The translations under genes and the position numbers were made by a program. Below, one piece after another: positions 1 through 7,884 of a stretch of 64,000 nt of DNA. Source of the stretch: Streptomyces sp. B21-105 (lineage in GTDB: Bacteria; Actinomycetota; Actinomycetes; Streptomycetales; Streptomycetaceae); NCBI RefSeq assembly GCF_036898465.1, contig NZ_JARUMJ010000001.1, positions 6,138,001-6,202,000 on the forward strand, in the 5' to 3' direction. Below the pieces are notes generated by a model. The model made no database searches and was not told the DNA's origin. It saw only the letters and a list, made by a program, of their open reading frames with translations. How positions within the stretch are numbered: position 1 is the first letter of the stretch; each line of letters starts with the position of its first letter.

Positions 1-13
1 CGTAGCGGCGCAT
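1..13 (-). CDS. rsgA: start of a ribosome small subunit-dependent GTPase-like gene (partial)
   Basis: Only the first four codons are inside the window. Reading leftward there is an ATG at 13 followed by codons for Arg-Arg-Tyr, 11 bases after the stop codon of aroA, with a GGGAC ribosome-binding site just before it. In Streptomyces aroA is followed by rsgA, whose product begins Met-Arg-Arg-Tyr, so the identity rests on position and these four residues. The product would be a circularly permuted GTPase acting in 30S subunit maturation, probably cotranscribed with aroA. Confidence 0.4.
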
Positions 14-24
14 GGCAGAAGTCC

Positions 25-1377
25 CTACGCCCCGAGCATCCCGGTCCACAGCTCCGGGAAGTCCGGCATGGTCTTCGCGGTCGTCGCCACGTTCTCGATC
101 TGCACGCCCTCCACGGCCAGGCCGATGATCGCGCCGGCCGTCGCCATACGGTGGTCGTCGTAGGTGTGGAAGATCCCGCCGTGCAGGCGGCGCGGACGGA
201 TGTGCAGACCGTCGGCGGTCTCCGTGACGTCCCCGCCCAGTTCGTTGATCTCCTTGGTCAGCGCGGCCAGCCGGTCGGTCTCGTGCAGCCGCAGATGGGA
301 GACGCCGCGCAGGGTGGACGGGGAGTCCGCGAGGGCGGCGACCGCCGCGATGCCCGGTGTCAGCTCGCCGACGTCGCCCAGGTCGACGTCGATGCCGTGG
401 ATCGAGCCCGAGCCGGTGAGGACGAGGCCGTAGTCGGCCAGTTCGCAGCAACCGCCCATCTCGGTGAAGATCTCGCGCAGCCGGTCACCCGGTTGGGTGG
501 TGCGGGCCGGCCAGTCCGGGATCAGCACCCGGCCGCCGGTGACCAGTGCCGCCGCCAGGAACGGCTGGGCGTTGGACAGGTCCGGCTCGATCGTGAGGTC
601 CCGGCCCAGCAGGGCGCCCGGGGTGACCCGCCAGACGTTGGGCTCGCCGCCCGACTCCGGGGTGTCCACCTGGGCTCCGACCGCGCGCAGCATGTCGACC
701 GTCATCCGGATGTGCGGCAGCGAGGGCAGCGAGGAGCCGATGTGCCGGACCTCCACCCCCTGGTTGAAGCGCGGCCCCGACAAAAGCAGGGCCGACACGA
801 ACTGGGACGAGGACGAGGCGTCGATCTCCACCGGGCCGCCGTCCAGCGCACCGCCGCCGTGCACGGTCATCGGGAGGGACCCGCGGCCGTCGTCGTCGAT
901 GCGGGCGCCGAGGACGCGCAGCGCGTCGATGACGCCGTTCAGGGGACGCTCGTAGGACCGCGGGTCGCCGTCGAAACGGACGGGCCCGTCGGCGAGGGCG
1001 GCGAGCGGCGGCAGGAAGCGCATCACGGTGCCCGCGTTGCCCACGTCCACCGTGGCCGGGCCGCGCAGGCCGTCGGGCAGCACGCGCCAGGCCTCGCCCG
1101 CGCGCTCGGGGTTCCCCGCGCCGCCGGTGGAGCTGGACGACACCGTCTCCTCGATCTCGACGCCCATGGCGCGCAGGGCCTCGGCCATCAGCAGGGTGTC
1201 GCGGGAGCGCAGCGGGCGGCGCAGCCAGCCGGGCTCGGAGGCCAGGGCGGCCAGCACCAGCGCGCGGTTGGTGACGGACTTCGACCCCGGCACGTGGACC
1301 GTCGCGTCGACGGCCTCGCTCGCGTGCGGGGCGGGCCAGAGGGCGGTGTGGGCGGGGTTCGGGGCCATGGACTCCAC
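25..1377 (-). CDS. aroA: 3-phosphoshikimate 1-carboxyvinyltransferase (EPSP synthase)
   Basis: This enzyme joins phosphoenolpyruvate to shikimate-3-phosphate to make EPSP, the sixth step of the cytoplasmic shikimate pathway to aromatic amino acids. The 450-residue product has the usual family length. It shows PGSKSVTNR near the N-terminus, the GNAGTVMR substrate loop, the DASSSSQF segment, HETDRL and YDDHRM near the C-terminus. Two starts are possible: GTG at 1377, or ATG at 1368 three codons later. Neither has an ideal ribosome-binding site. A serine-rich insert lies around residues 78-90. It is followed at 11 bases by a probable rsgA start, suggesting a two-gene unit. Confidence 0.96.
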   Translation of the reverse strand: MESMAPNPAHTALWPAPHASEAVDATVHVPGSKSVTNRALVLAALASEPGWLRRPLRSRDTLLMAEALRAMGVEIEETVSSSSTGGAGNPERAGEAWRVLPDGLRGPATVDVGNAGTVMRFLPPLAALADGPVRFDGDPRSYERPLNGVIDALRVLGARIDDDGRGSLPMTVHGGGALDGGPVEIDASSSSQFVSALLLSGPRFNQGVEVRHIGSSLPSLPHIRMTVDMLRAVGAQVDTPESGGEPNVWRVTPGALLGRDLTIEPDLSNAQPFLAAALVTGGRVLIPDWPARTTQPGDRLREIFTEMGGCCELADYGLVLTGSGSIHGIDVDLGDVGELTPGIAAVAALADSPSTLRGVSHLRLHETDRLAALTKEINELGGDVTETADGLHIRPRRLHGGIFHTYDDHRMATAGAIIGLAVEGVQIENVATTAKTMPDFPELWTGMLGA

Positions 1378-1464
1378 TCTAATGAACTCGGGAGGCCGTC
1401 GTTCGGGCGCGCCCGCGCCTAACCGGCCGCGTCATGACCGGCCGCGCGCGCCGCAGAGGGAGCG

Positions 1465-2187
1465 TCACAGGTCCAGCAGCCACCTGCCGCCGCCCAGCAG
1501 CGCGCACAGGCTCACCGCGTGGAAGAGGAACAGCCACAGGCCGGCCGGTACGTGGGTCAGCCTCGACAGCTGGTCCGCGTCGGAGTCCCCCGCCCCGCCG
1601 CGGGACCGCTTCGCCTGCAGTTCGAACGCCGGACGGACCCCGCCCAGCAGCAGGAACCACACCACGGCGTACGCGAACGCCGCCTGCACCTGCGGACCCG
1701 CCAGCCAGGACACGAGCAGGAAGGCGCCGCCGGTGAGGACGACCGTCAGGGCGCCGTACGCGTTGCGGATCATCACCAGCATCGCCATCAGCAGGGCCGT
1801 CGCCACCCAGAGCAGCAGGGTGATGCGGCCGGCGCCCAGCAGGGCGGCGCCGCCCAGGCCGAGCAGCGGGGGAGCCGGGTAGCCGGCGGCCGCGGTGAGG
1901 ATCATGCCGAGGCCGTGCGGCTTGCCCCGGCTGAGGGTCAGGCCGCTGGTGTCGGAGTGCAGCCGTATTCCGGTCAGTTGGCGGCCGGTCAGCAGCGCGA
2001 CCAGGCCGTGGCCGCCCTCGTGGGCGATGGTGACGGCGTTGCGGGAGACCCGCCACAGCCGGTGCGGCACGACGACCGCGAGCGCCGCCACGGCGGTGGC
2101 GATCACCACCCACAGGTCGGGGTCGGTCTGGGAGCCGGTGAGACGGTCCCACAGGTCGGGCAGCGCGAGGGCGGCGGTGCTGGCCAT
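1465..2187 (-). CDS. M50-family membrane metallopeptidase-like protein
   Basis: The 240-residue product has several hydrophobic segments. Near residues 50-60 is a segment reading TIAHEGGHGLVALL, which contains the HExxH zinc-binding motif of site-2-type (M50) peptidases. Downstream hydrophobic blocks include a glycine/alanine/proline-rich stretch that may hold the third ligand region. M50B-like proteins of this size are common integral-membrane proteins in actinobacteria with unknown substrates. I chose the ATG at 2187, where the protein begins MASTAAL; an in-frame extension to 2427 has poor codon character. It lies downstream of aroA on the same strand with no obvious functional link. A regulated intramembrane protease role is possible but unproven. 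Confidence 0.75.
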   Translation of the reverse strand: MASTAALALPDLWDRLTGSQTDPDLWVVIATAVAALAVVVPHRLWRVSRNAVTIAHEGGHGLVALLTGRQLTGIRLHSDTSGLTLSRGKPHGLGMILTAAAGYPAPPLLGLGGAALLGAGRITLLLWVATALLMAMLVMIRNAYGALTVVLTGGAFLLVSWLAGPQVQAAFAYAVVWFLLLGGVRPAFELQAKRSRGGAGDSDADQLSRLTHVPAGLWLFLFHAVSLCALLGGGRWLLDL

Positions 2188-2438
2188 GGTCGGGGGAGGC
2201 TCCCTCTTGTGATGCACGGTTCGGCGCGGGGCACCGGCACCGGGTGGTCCGGGTGACGGGTGACGGCGGGGTGACGGGTGGGCCTGGCAGTGTGGCACGT
2301 CTGTGCGGACGCTATCTGAGACGTCGACGCGACAGGGATCGTTCCTCACGACGAATATGCAGTTCACAGGGTCGGAGCAGCCCCGCGCCACCCCCGGAGC
2401 GATCATCCGGGGCCCGTGCCACGCCACGGCCCCCGCAG

Positions 2439-2495
2439 CACTTCGCCCCGCCGGGCCGCAACCGATGCCGGTGGCGAACCCGGCGGGGCGAAGTG
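2439..2495. terminator. perfect 17-bp inverted repeat, probable bidirectional terminator
   Basis: A 17-base arm at 2439-2455 is exactly repeated in inverse complement at 2479-2495 with a 23-base loop. The arms are GC-rich but end in CACTTC/GAAGTG. It sits in the non-coding stretch between the M50 protease and the decayed membrane-protein gene. No long U-tract follows on either strand. Confidence 0.6.
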
Positions 2496-2546
2496 AATGG
2501 GGGTCCCGCAGTCGCCGGCGGTGTCCCGACGCTACGGGGGGCCCGG

Positions 2547-2917
2547 TCAGTCACGTGCGCGTGTGACACGCCTCCGCCCGCGACGGGAGGGCCTCGCGGT
2601 GTCGTCCGCGCCGCCGACCAGGGCCAGGGCGGCCCCCGCGGATTCCGGGCCGGCTGCGGGAGTGCCGGAGCCGCCGTCCGCGTCCGCATCCGCGTCCGCA
2701 TCCGCGTCCGACTTCAGGTCCCGGCGGGCCAGCCACCGGTCGATCGCCACGTTGAGCAACAGGCACACGGCACCCCAGCCGAGATCGTCGCCAGGTGACC
2801 GCCGAGGCCGGCGCCGTCGAAGTAGACCGCGGCGCGGACCACGTCGACTTGCGGTCCGCCTCGGCCGAATCCGGCTCGCGCCCGCTCACCTCGGCGACGG
2901 GGGGTCGGTGTGTCCAT
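2547..2917 (-). pseudogene. frameshifted C-terminal remnant of a membrane protein (YhgE/Pip-like?)
   Basis: Reading leftward from an ATG at 2917, one frame gives MDTPTPRR then DVVRAAVYFDGAGLGGHLAT. Near 2787-2792 the sense switches to another frame giving DLGWGAVCLLLNVAIDRWLARRD and a hydrophilic tail rich in Asp-Ala repeats, encoded by a 6/12-bp repeat at about 2679-2712. Together these resemble the last periplasmic segment, final membrane helix and tail of a YhgE/Pip or DUF3533-type exporter. The large N-terminal part is missing and one frameshift separates the two halves. It is divergent to a MarR regulator, a common arrangement for such exporters. The family assignment is uncertain. Confidence 0.4.
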
Positions 2918-3112
2918 GACGTGCTCCTGATGGACATAGCGGGCATGACACCCGATGGATGTGCATAGCGCACAGTGATGGCATCGTGTAATGGGATTGC
3001 ATATTGCATAGCCGTGGCATGATGCCATGCGCGCGTATGATGCGTGGCGGGGGCCGCGTCCGGATGAGCGTCGGGTCGCTCATTCCGGCCACGGGATACA
3101 GAGGAGGCACCG
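2918..3112. promoter_or_regulatory. AT-richer divergent promoter/operator region of the MarR gene
   Basis: This spacer is clearly richer in A and T than its surroundings. It holds repeated TGCATA/GCATAG elements and a perfect odd palindrome TGGCAT-G-ATGCCA at 3015-3027. A strong ribosome-binding site, GAGGAGG, lies at 3101-3107 before the marR start. MarR proteins typically autoregulate from such divergent spacers, so the palindrome is the best operator candidate; this is an inference. Confidence 0.5.
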
Positions 3113-3586
3113 GTGGAGGCGCAGCAGGCACAGCGGATGGAGCGGGAGCTGCTCATCCTGATGCGGCACATGACCATGGCCGGACCGCGAGGTCCGGGCA
3201 AGCACTCCGGGCTCGACCGCAGCGCCTACGTCCTGCTCAGCCGCCTCGAGGCACAGGGCCCCATGTCGATTCCCGAACTCATCGAGGCGTTCGGTCTCGC
3301 GTCCTCCACCCTCAACCGGCAGACGACCGCCCTCCTCAAGAACGGCCTGGTCGAGCGCACGGTCGACCCCGGTGGCAGCGTCGTGCACAAGTTCCGCGTC
3401 ACGGAGGAAGGGCGAGGCCGTCTCAAGGCGGAGCGGGACCGGACTGCGTCCGGCCTGGACGAGACCCTCAGCGAGTGGACGCCGGCGCGCCTGGAACGCT
3501 TCATAGACGACCTGGAGCGGTTCAACACCGACATCGAGCGGATGACGGGTCGTCCGTGGCCCCGCACCGGCCGCGTACCGCAATGA
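3113..3586 (+). CDS. MarR-family transcriptional regulator
   Basis: The 157-residue product has the winged-helix layout of MarR repressors. A helical N-terminus is followed by SIPELIEAFGLASSTLNRQT as recognition region (about residues 58-77) and the wing KNGLVERTVDPG. The C-terminal helix is acidic and probably makes the dimer. The start is GTG at 3113 with GAGGAGG six bases before it. Its divergent partner looks decayed, so the regulator may now control only itself or distant genes. The ligand cannot be read from sequence. Confidence 0.85.
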   Translation: MEAQQAQRMERELLILMRHMTMAGPRGPGKHSGLDRSAYVLLSRLEAQGPMSIPELIEAFGLASSTLNRQTTALLKNGLVERTVDPGGSVVHKFRVTEEGRGRLKAERDRTASGLDETLSEWTPARLERFIDDLERFNTDIERMTGRPWPRTGRVPQ

Positions 3587-3643
3587 GCCGATCCGTTGCC
3601 CAGGAGAGTCGATCCGTCGTGCAGGTCGAAGGGGTGGTCTGAG

Positions 3644-4459
3644 ATGTGTGGACGATATGCGGCCAGTCGTGGGCCCGAGGATCTCGCGGGAATCTTCGAA
3701 GTCGAGAAGTGGGAGCCCGAGGAGAGTCTGGAGCCCGACTTCAACGTGGCGCCGACCAAGGAGGTCTACGCCGTTCTCGACCGTCCCGTGAAGGGCGCGG
3801 CCGAGACGCGCCCGGTGCGTCAGCTGCGCAGGCTGAAGTGGGGGCTGGTGCCGTCCTGGGCGAAGACCCCCGAGGGCGGCGCCCGGATGATCAACGCGCG
3901 CGCGGAGACGGTGCACGAGAAGCCGTCGTACCGCCGTGCCTTCGCCGCCCGGCGCTGCATACTGCCCGCCGACGGCTACTACGAGTGGGTGACCGGCGTC
4001 CAGGAGCGGGACCTCGAGGTCGAGGGGAAGAAGAAGCGGCCGCGCAAGCAGCCCTACTTCGTGCTCCCGGCCGACGGCTCGGTCTTCGCGATGGCCGGGC
4101 TGTACGAGTTCTGGCGGGACCGGACCCTGCCCGACGACCACCCGCAGGCCTGGTGGGCGACGTGCTCGGTGATCACCACCGAGGCGGAGACCTCGCCGCT
4201 CGCCGTGGCCCCCGCCGACGGCCCGCACGCCCTCTCCGACATCCACCCCCGGATGCCGCTGATGCTCACCCCCGACCGCTGGGACGCCTGGCTCGACCCG
4301 GCGCGGACCGACGTCGACGACCTGCGCTCGCTCCTCGCGCCGCCGCCGGAGGGGCTGATGCGCGCCTATCCGGTCTCCACGGCGGTGAGCAACGTCCGCA
4401 ACAACGGCGCGGAGCTGCTGAAGGAGCTGGAGGGGCCGGAAGAGGGCACACTCTTCTGA
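3644..4459 (+). CDS. SRAP-domain abasic-site crosslinking protein (YedK/HMCES family)
   Basis: The 271-residue product starts MCGRY. In this family Cys2 becomes the N-terminal residue and forms a thiazolidine crosslink with abasic sites in single-stranded DNA, shielding them. The expected helpers are present: Asn84 in NARAET, Glu114 in GYYEW and His201 in DIHPRMP. An insert rich in Lys and Arg (about residues 127-140) lies between the conserved blocks. I chose the ATG at 3644 because Cys2 must follow it. The next gene starts two bases after the stop, suggesting a two-gene unit. Confidence 0.93.
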   Translation: MCGRYAASRGPEDLAGIFEVEKWEPEESLEPDFNVAPTKEVYAVLDRPVKGAAETRPVRQLRRLKWGLVPSWAKTPEGGARMINARAETVHEKPSYRRAFAARRCILPADGYYEWVTGVQERDLEVEGKKKRPRKQPYFVLPADGSVFAMAGLYEFWRDRTLPDDHPQAWWATCSVITTEAETSPLAVAPADGPHALSDIHPRMPLMLTPDRWDAWLDPARTDVDDLRSLLAPPPEGLMRAYPVSTAVSNVRNNGAELLKELEGPEEGTLF

Positions 4460-4460
4460 C

Positions 4461-5099
4461 GTGATCACCGAAACCGTGGACACCGTCGAGACCGACGCGG
4501 GGACCGCCCGCATCACCTGGCACCGGGCCCGCAGACCCGCCTGCGTCCTCGCCGTCGGTCACGGGGCGGGCGGCGGCGTCGACGCCCGTGACCTGCGGGC
4601 GCTCGCCGCCGTGCTGCCCGGGCACGGAGTGAGCGTGGCCCTCGTCGAGCAGCCCTGGCGGGTGGCAGGCAAGAAGGTCGCGACCGCCCCGAAGACCCTC
4701 GACGTCGGCTGGCGCGGCATCTGGCCGGCGGTCACCGCGTCCGGGGCGCCGGTGATCTCCGGCGGCCGGTCGGCAGGAGCCCGGGTGGCCTGCCGCACTG
4801 CCGCCGAGCTCGGCGCCCGCGCGGTGCTCGCGCTCGCCTTTCCGCTCCACCCGCCAGGGAAGCCGGAGAAGTCCCGCGCCGGGGAGCTGCTCGGCGCCGG
4901 GGCGCCCACCCTCGTCGTCCAGGGCGGCAACGACCCGTTCGGCAGGCCGCAGGAGTTCCCCGAGGGCCCCTACGAGCTCATGGAGGTGCCGTACGGCGAC
5001 CACGGGTTCGCCGTGCCGAAACGGGCCGCCGTGACGCAGGAGGAGGCGCTGGAGACCGTCACCGCCTCCGTCGTCCGGTGGATCGCGTCACTCGCCTGA
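4461..5099 (+). CDS. alpha/beta-hydrolase family protein (KANL3/Tex30-like)
   Basis: The 212-residue product has the order of a small alpha/beta hydrolase. A GHGAGGG loop comes early, [10 protein letters not shown] is the nucleophile elbow (Ser in GxSxG position), then a strand [13 protein letters not shown] with the acid, and YGDHGF with the catalytic histidine. The Tex30/KANL3-like group matches this size and motif spacing; its substrates in bacteria are unknown. The GTG start is two bases after the SRAP stop, so the two are probably translated from one message. It is probably cytoplasmic, since no signal peptide is visible. Confidence 0.8.
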   Translation: MITETVDTVETDAGTARITWHRARRPACVLAVGHGAGGGVDARDLRALAAVLPGHGVSVALVEQPWRVAGKKVATAPKTLDVGWRGIWPAVTASGAPVISGGRSAGARVACRTAAELGARAVLALAFPLHPPGKPEKSRAGELLGAGAPTLVVQGGNDPFGRPQEFPEGPYELMEVPYGDHGFAVPKRAAVTQEEALETVTASVVRWIASLA

Positions 5100-5105
5100 G
5101 CGCGG

Positions 5106-5131
5106 GGAATGCGGAGGGCGGCCTCGCTGTT
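5106..5131 (+). promoter_or_regulatory. SigR-dependent promoter of sigR (sigRp2-like)
   Basis: GGAAT at 5106-5110 and GTT at 5129-5131 are separated by exactly 18 bases, matching the GGAAT-N18-GTT consensus recognised by SigR. It lies only a few bases after the upstream gene and before sigR. In S. coelicolor a promoter of this type gives positive autoregulation under thiol-oxidative stress and makes the longer transcript that encodes the extended, unstable SigR isoform. Confidence 0.88.
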
Positions 5132-5347
5132 GAGGCGGACAGAAGTGCTGAACATCCGGCACCGACGTCAGTGGGAGAGGAAGTCCTCCGCATGGGTTCG
5201 ACCATCTGCCCGAGCCGTACCGAACTCGACTGGACGGTGCTGCACGCGGCCAAGATCGCTCCAGTTCGAGCGGCGGCAGGCACGGGTAGTCGTCTATCCT
5301 CCGATTCGAGTGGGATCGGTTTCGATTCCGCCCGCGATTCTGAGGAG

Positions 5348-6043
5348 GTGGGTCCGGTCACCGGTACCGACGCAGGGACCGACAACGGCCAGGCGGAGCT
5401 GCCCGAGGGCCAGGGTGTGAGCGAGGAGACGGGTGTGGAGTCCACCGCGGAGCGCAGCGCGCGCTTCGAGCGGGACGCGCTCGAATTCCTCGACCAGATG
5501 TACTCGGCCGGCCTGCGCATGACGCGCAACCCGGCGGACGCCGAGGACCTGGTGCAGGAGACCTACGCCAAGGCGTACGCGTCCTTCCACCAGTTCCGGG
5601 AGGGCACCAATCTCAAGGCCTGGCTCTACCGGATCCTCACCAACACCTTCATCAACTCGTACCGCAAGAAGCAGCGCGAACCCCAGCGCAGCGCGGCCGA
5701 GGAGATCGAGGACTGGCAGCTGGCGCGCGCCGAGTCGCACATGTCCACCGGTCTGCGCTCCGCCGAGTCGCAGGCACTGGACCACCTGCCCGACTCGGAT
5801 GTGAAGGCGGCACTTCAGGCCATTCCCGAGGAGTTCCGGATCGCCGTGTATCTCGCCGACGTAGAAGGCTTTGCGTACAAGGAGATCGCGGACATCATGG
5901 GGACACCCATCGGCACGGTGATGTCCCGGCTGCACCGGGGCCGCCGTCAACTGCGCGGCATGCTCGAGGACTACGCCCGTGAGCGCGGACTGGTCCCGGC
6001 CGGCGCCGGAGAGTCGAACGAAGCGAAAGGTTCGGGCTCATGA
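5348..6043 (+). CDS. sigR: RNA polymerase sigma factor SigR (thiol-oxidative stress)
   Basis: SigR is an ECF sigma factor that directs transcription of thioredoxin, mycothiol and protein quality-control genes when its zinc anti-sigma factor RsrA is oxidised. The product shows region 2 ([27 protein letters not shown]) and region 4 ([40 protein letters not shown]). From the GTG at 5348 it has 231 residues, close to the 227 of S. coelicolor SigR. The frame stays open upstream: an ATG at 5192 with a GAGAGGAAG ribosome-binding site, or a GTG at 5171, would give the extended isoform with 52-59 extra residues. Its stop overlaps the rsrA start by four bases (ATGA). Confidence 0.95.
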   Translation: MGPVTGTDAGTDNGQAELPEGQGVSEETGVESTAERSARFERDALEFLDQMYSAGLRMTRNPADAEDLVQETYAKAYASFHQFREGTNLKAWLYRILTNTFINSYRKKQREPQRSAAEEIEDWQLARAESHMSTGLRSAESQALDHLPDSDVKAALQAIPEEFRIAVYLADVEGFAYKEIADIMGTPIGTVMSRLHRGRRQLRGMLEDYARERGLVPAGAGESNEAKGSGS

Positions 6044-6351
6044 GCTGCGGAGATCCGCACGAGACGGACTGCAGTGAGGTCCTCGACCACCTGTACGAGT
6101 ATCTCGACAGCGAGATGCCTCCTCTCGACCGGGACAAGTTCCAGCACCACTTCGAGGAGTGCTCGCCCTGCCTGGAGAAGTACGGGCTGGAAGAGGCCGT
6201 GAAGAAGCTGGTCAAGCGGTGCTGCGGACAGGACGACGTGCCGACCGACCTGCGCGCCAAGGTCATGGGCCGGATCGACCTGATCCGCTCCGGCCAGGCC
6301 GTCCCGGAGCATGACGTGGCCGCCACCTCGGTGACTCCCCAGGAGTCCTGA
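6040..6351 (+). CDS. rsrA: zinc-binding redox anti-sigma factor RsrA
   Basis: RsrA binds and inactivates SigR in reducing conditions; oxidation forms a disulfide, releases zinc and frees SigR. The 103-residue product has the ZAS signature His37-x3-Cys41-x2-Cys44 and Cys11, all at the same positions as in the S. coelicolor protein. It also has Cys3 and a Cys61-Cys62 pair. Position 31, a cysteine in S. coelicolor, is arginine here; that residue is not needed for redox control in the known protein. The ATG overlaps the sigR stop, so the two are translationally coupled and made in balanced amounts. Confidence 0.96.
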   Translation: MSCGDPHETDCSEVLDHLYEYLDSEMPPLDRDKFQHHFEECSPCLEKYGLEEAVKKLVKRCCGQDDVPTDLRAKVMGRIDLIRSGQAVPEHDVAATSVTPQES

Positions 6352-6429
6352 ACCGGTCGGCACAGGCGCTCGCCCAGCTGGCCCAGTTCACCCAGCGTCG
6401 GTGAACGTCAGGCCCGAAGAGCGCCGTCG

Positions 6430-6457
6430 TCACCCGAATGTGCTAATCCGCGGGTGA
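6430..6457. repeat. short inverted repeat between rsrA and the HD-GYP operon
   Basis: TCACCCG at 6430-6436 is matched by CGGGTGA at 6451-6457 with a 14-base spacer. The spacer is relatively AT-rich and lies about 70 bases before the next start. It could be a weak terminator for rsrA or an operator for the HD-GYP operon; I cannot decide. Confidence 0.4.
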
Positions 6458-6528
6458 TACGCCCGCCGACCCACCCCCGGCCGTCCTAGGCTCCTGAGCC
6501 CGGACAGGCACGGCTGGGGGGAGAGGCC

Positions 6529-7884
6529 ATGGCGGGGATCCCGGCGCGGGCACGCGGTTATGTCGCCTGCGTCGCCCTCGGCTCGCTGTTCTGCGCGCTC
6601 CCCGCGCTTCCCGGCACGTTGTTGTGCACGCTCCCCGCGTTCCCCGCGCCCCCCGGCGCGCGCACCCCCTGGTGGGCCGTCGCCCTGCTGGCCGCGGTGT
6701 ACGCGGGGGGCGAGCAGGTCGCCCGGCGCAGGTTCGCCGCCACCCTCCATCCCGTCCTGCTCGCCGGGGCCTTTCTGCTGGCGCCCGCCGCGGCCGCCCT
6801 CGTCCCGCTGCCCGGCGCGCTGTTCTCGCACGTCGAACGGCGGCCCTTCCTGCTGCGCCGCGTCTGGCGGGCCGCGGAGTCGTCGCTCGCCGTCTGGCTC
6901 GCGGCGCGCACGCACGGGGCGCTCGGCGGGCGCGAGGCGGTGGCCGGTTCCGACCTGCCGCCCACGCTCCTGCCGGCGGGCGCGGCCGTGCTGGTGTTCT
7001 GCGCCGCGCTCGCCCTCCTCGACGGCGGGATGCTGGCGCTCGCCGAGGGACTCCCGCTCCGGGCGGTCTGCCAGGGGCTGTTCCTGCGCTCCCTCGCCCC
7101 GGTCGCCGTGCACGGCCTCGCCGCACTGATGACGGCCGTGCTGTGGAGCAGCCCGTACGGACCCGTCGCCGCACTGCTGGTGCTCTTCCCGATGGCGGTG
7201 TCCTGGTGGGTGTTCGCCCAGTACCACCGGGAACGCGCCGCCCACCAGGCGACCATCCGCGCCCTGGTGCAGGCCGTCGACCTCAAGGACGGCTACACGC
7301 GCGGCCACAGCGAACGCGTCGGCCAGGCGTCGATGATGATCGGGCGCGAACTCGGCATGGACGAGCACCGGATCGAGATGCTCCGGTTCGCCGGCATCCT
7401 GCACGACGTCGGCAAACTCGGCGTCCCCACCCGGCTGTTACGCAAGGACGGGCCGCTGACGCCCGAGGAACGCCGGGTGATCGAGCTGCACCCCGAGTAC
7501 GGGCACGAGATCACCCGGGGCATCGCCTTCCTCGGCGAGGCGCGTTCGGCGATCCTCCACCACCACGAGCGCGTCGACGGCAGCGGCTACCCCTACGGAC
7601 TGGCGGGCGGTCAGATCCCGGAGTCCGCGCGGGTGGTCGCCGTCGCGGACGCCTTCGACGCGATGACCTCCACCCGCTCCTACAGCCGGGCCCGGCCCGT
7701 GCAGGCGGCCCTCGACGAGCTGCGGCGGTGCGCGGGCACCCACTTCGACCCCCGGATGGTCACCGCGCTGGCCCGGGTCGTCGGCCGGGACGGCTGGCAC
7801 CCGGTGGTGACCGCCGAGGAGACCCGGCCCGGCGTGCCGGCCCCCGCCCCGGCGCCCGACGACCGCTCGGAGGCACGCCGGTGA
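6529..7884 (+). CDS. membrane HD-GYP-type phosphohydrolase
   Basis: The first 235 or so residues of this 451-residue protein form several hydrophobic helices, a membrane sensory region I cannot assign to a named family. A cytoplasmic HD-GYP-like domain follows, with all main metal and catalytic motifs: His260 in GHSERVG, His292-Asp293 in LHDVGKLG, His344-His345-His346-Glu347 and DGSGYP. Such domains hydrolyse cyclic di-GMP or related nucleotides, so this one is probably active. The ATG at 6529 follows a GGGGAGAGG ribosome-binding site. Its TGA overlaps the next gene's GTG, and that gene encodes a similar but degenerate protein. Confidence 0.85.
   Translation: MAGIPARARGYVACVALGSLFCALPALPGTLLCTLPAFPAPPGARTPWWAVALLAAVYAGGEQVARRRFAATLHPVLLAGAFLLAPAAAALVPLPGALFSHVERRPFLLRRVWRAAESSLAVWLAARTHGALGGREAVAGSDLPPTLLPAGAAVLVFCAALALLDGGMLALAEGLPLRAVCQGLFLRSLAPVAVHGLAALMTAVLWSSPYGPVAALLVLFPMAVSWWVFAQYHRERAAHQATIRALVQAVDLKDGYTRGHSERVGQASMMIGRELGMDEHRIEMLRFAGILHDVGKLGVPTRLLRKDGPLTPEERRVIELHPEYGHEITRGIAFLGEARSAILHHHERVDGSGYPYGLAGGQIPESARVVAVADAFDAMTSTRSYSRARPVQAALDELRRCAGTHFDPRMVTALARVVGRDGWHPVVTAEETRPGVPAPAPAPDDRSEARR

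Noticed and set aside
151..1422. Long open frame on the plus strand opposite aroA
   Set aside because: It is a shadow of aroA caused by high GC; its product is Arg/Gly/Val-rich with no domain.
2679..2712. Short repeats considered as a CRISPR or iteron array
   Set aside because: It is a 6/12-bp simple repeat encoding Asp-Ala in a decayed gene, with no spacers or origin features nearby.
6624..7880. Long upstream extension of the second HD-domain frame
   Set aside because: It runs through the first HD-GYP gene in another frame and is Arg/Pro/Ala-rich. The GTG at 7881 overlapping the previous stop is the real start.
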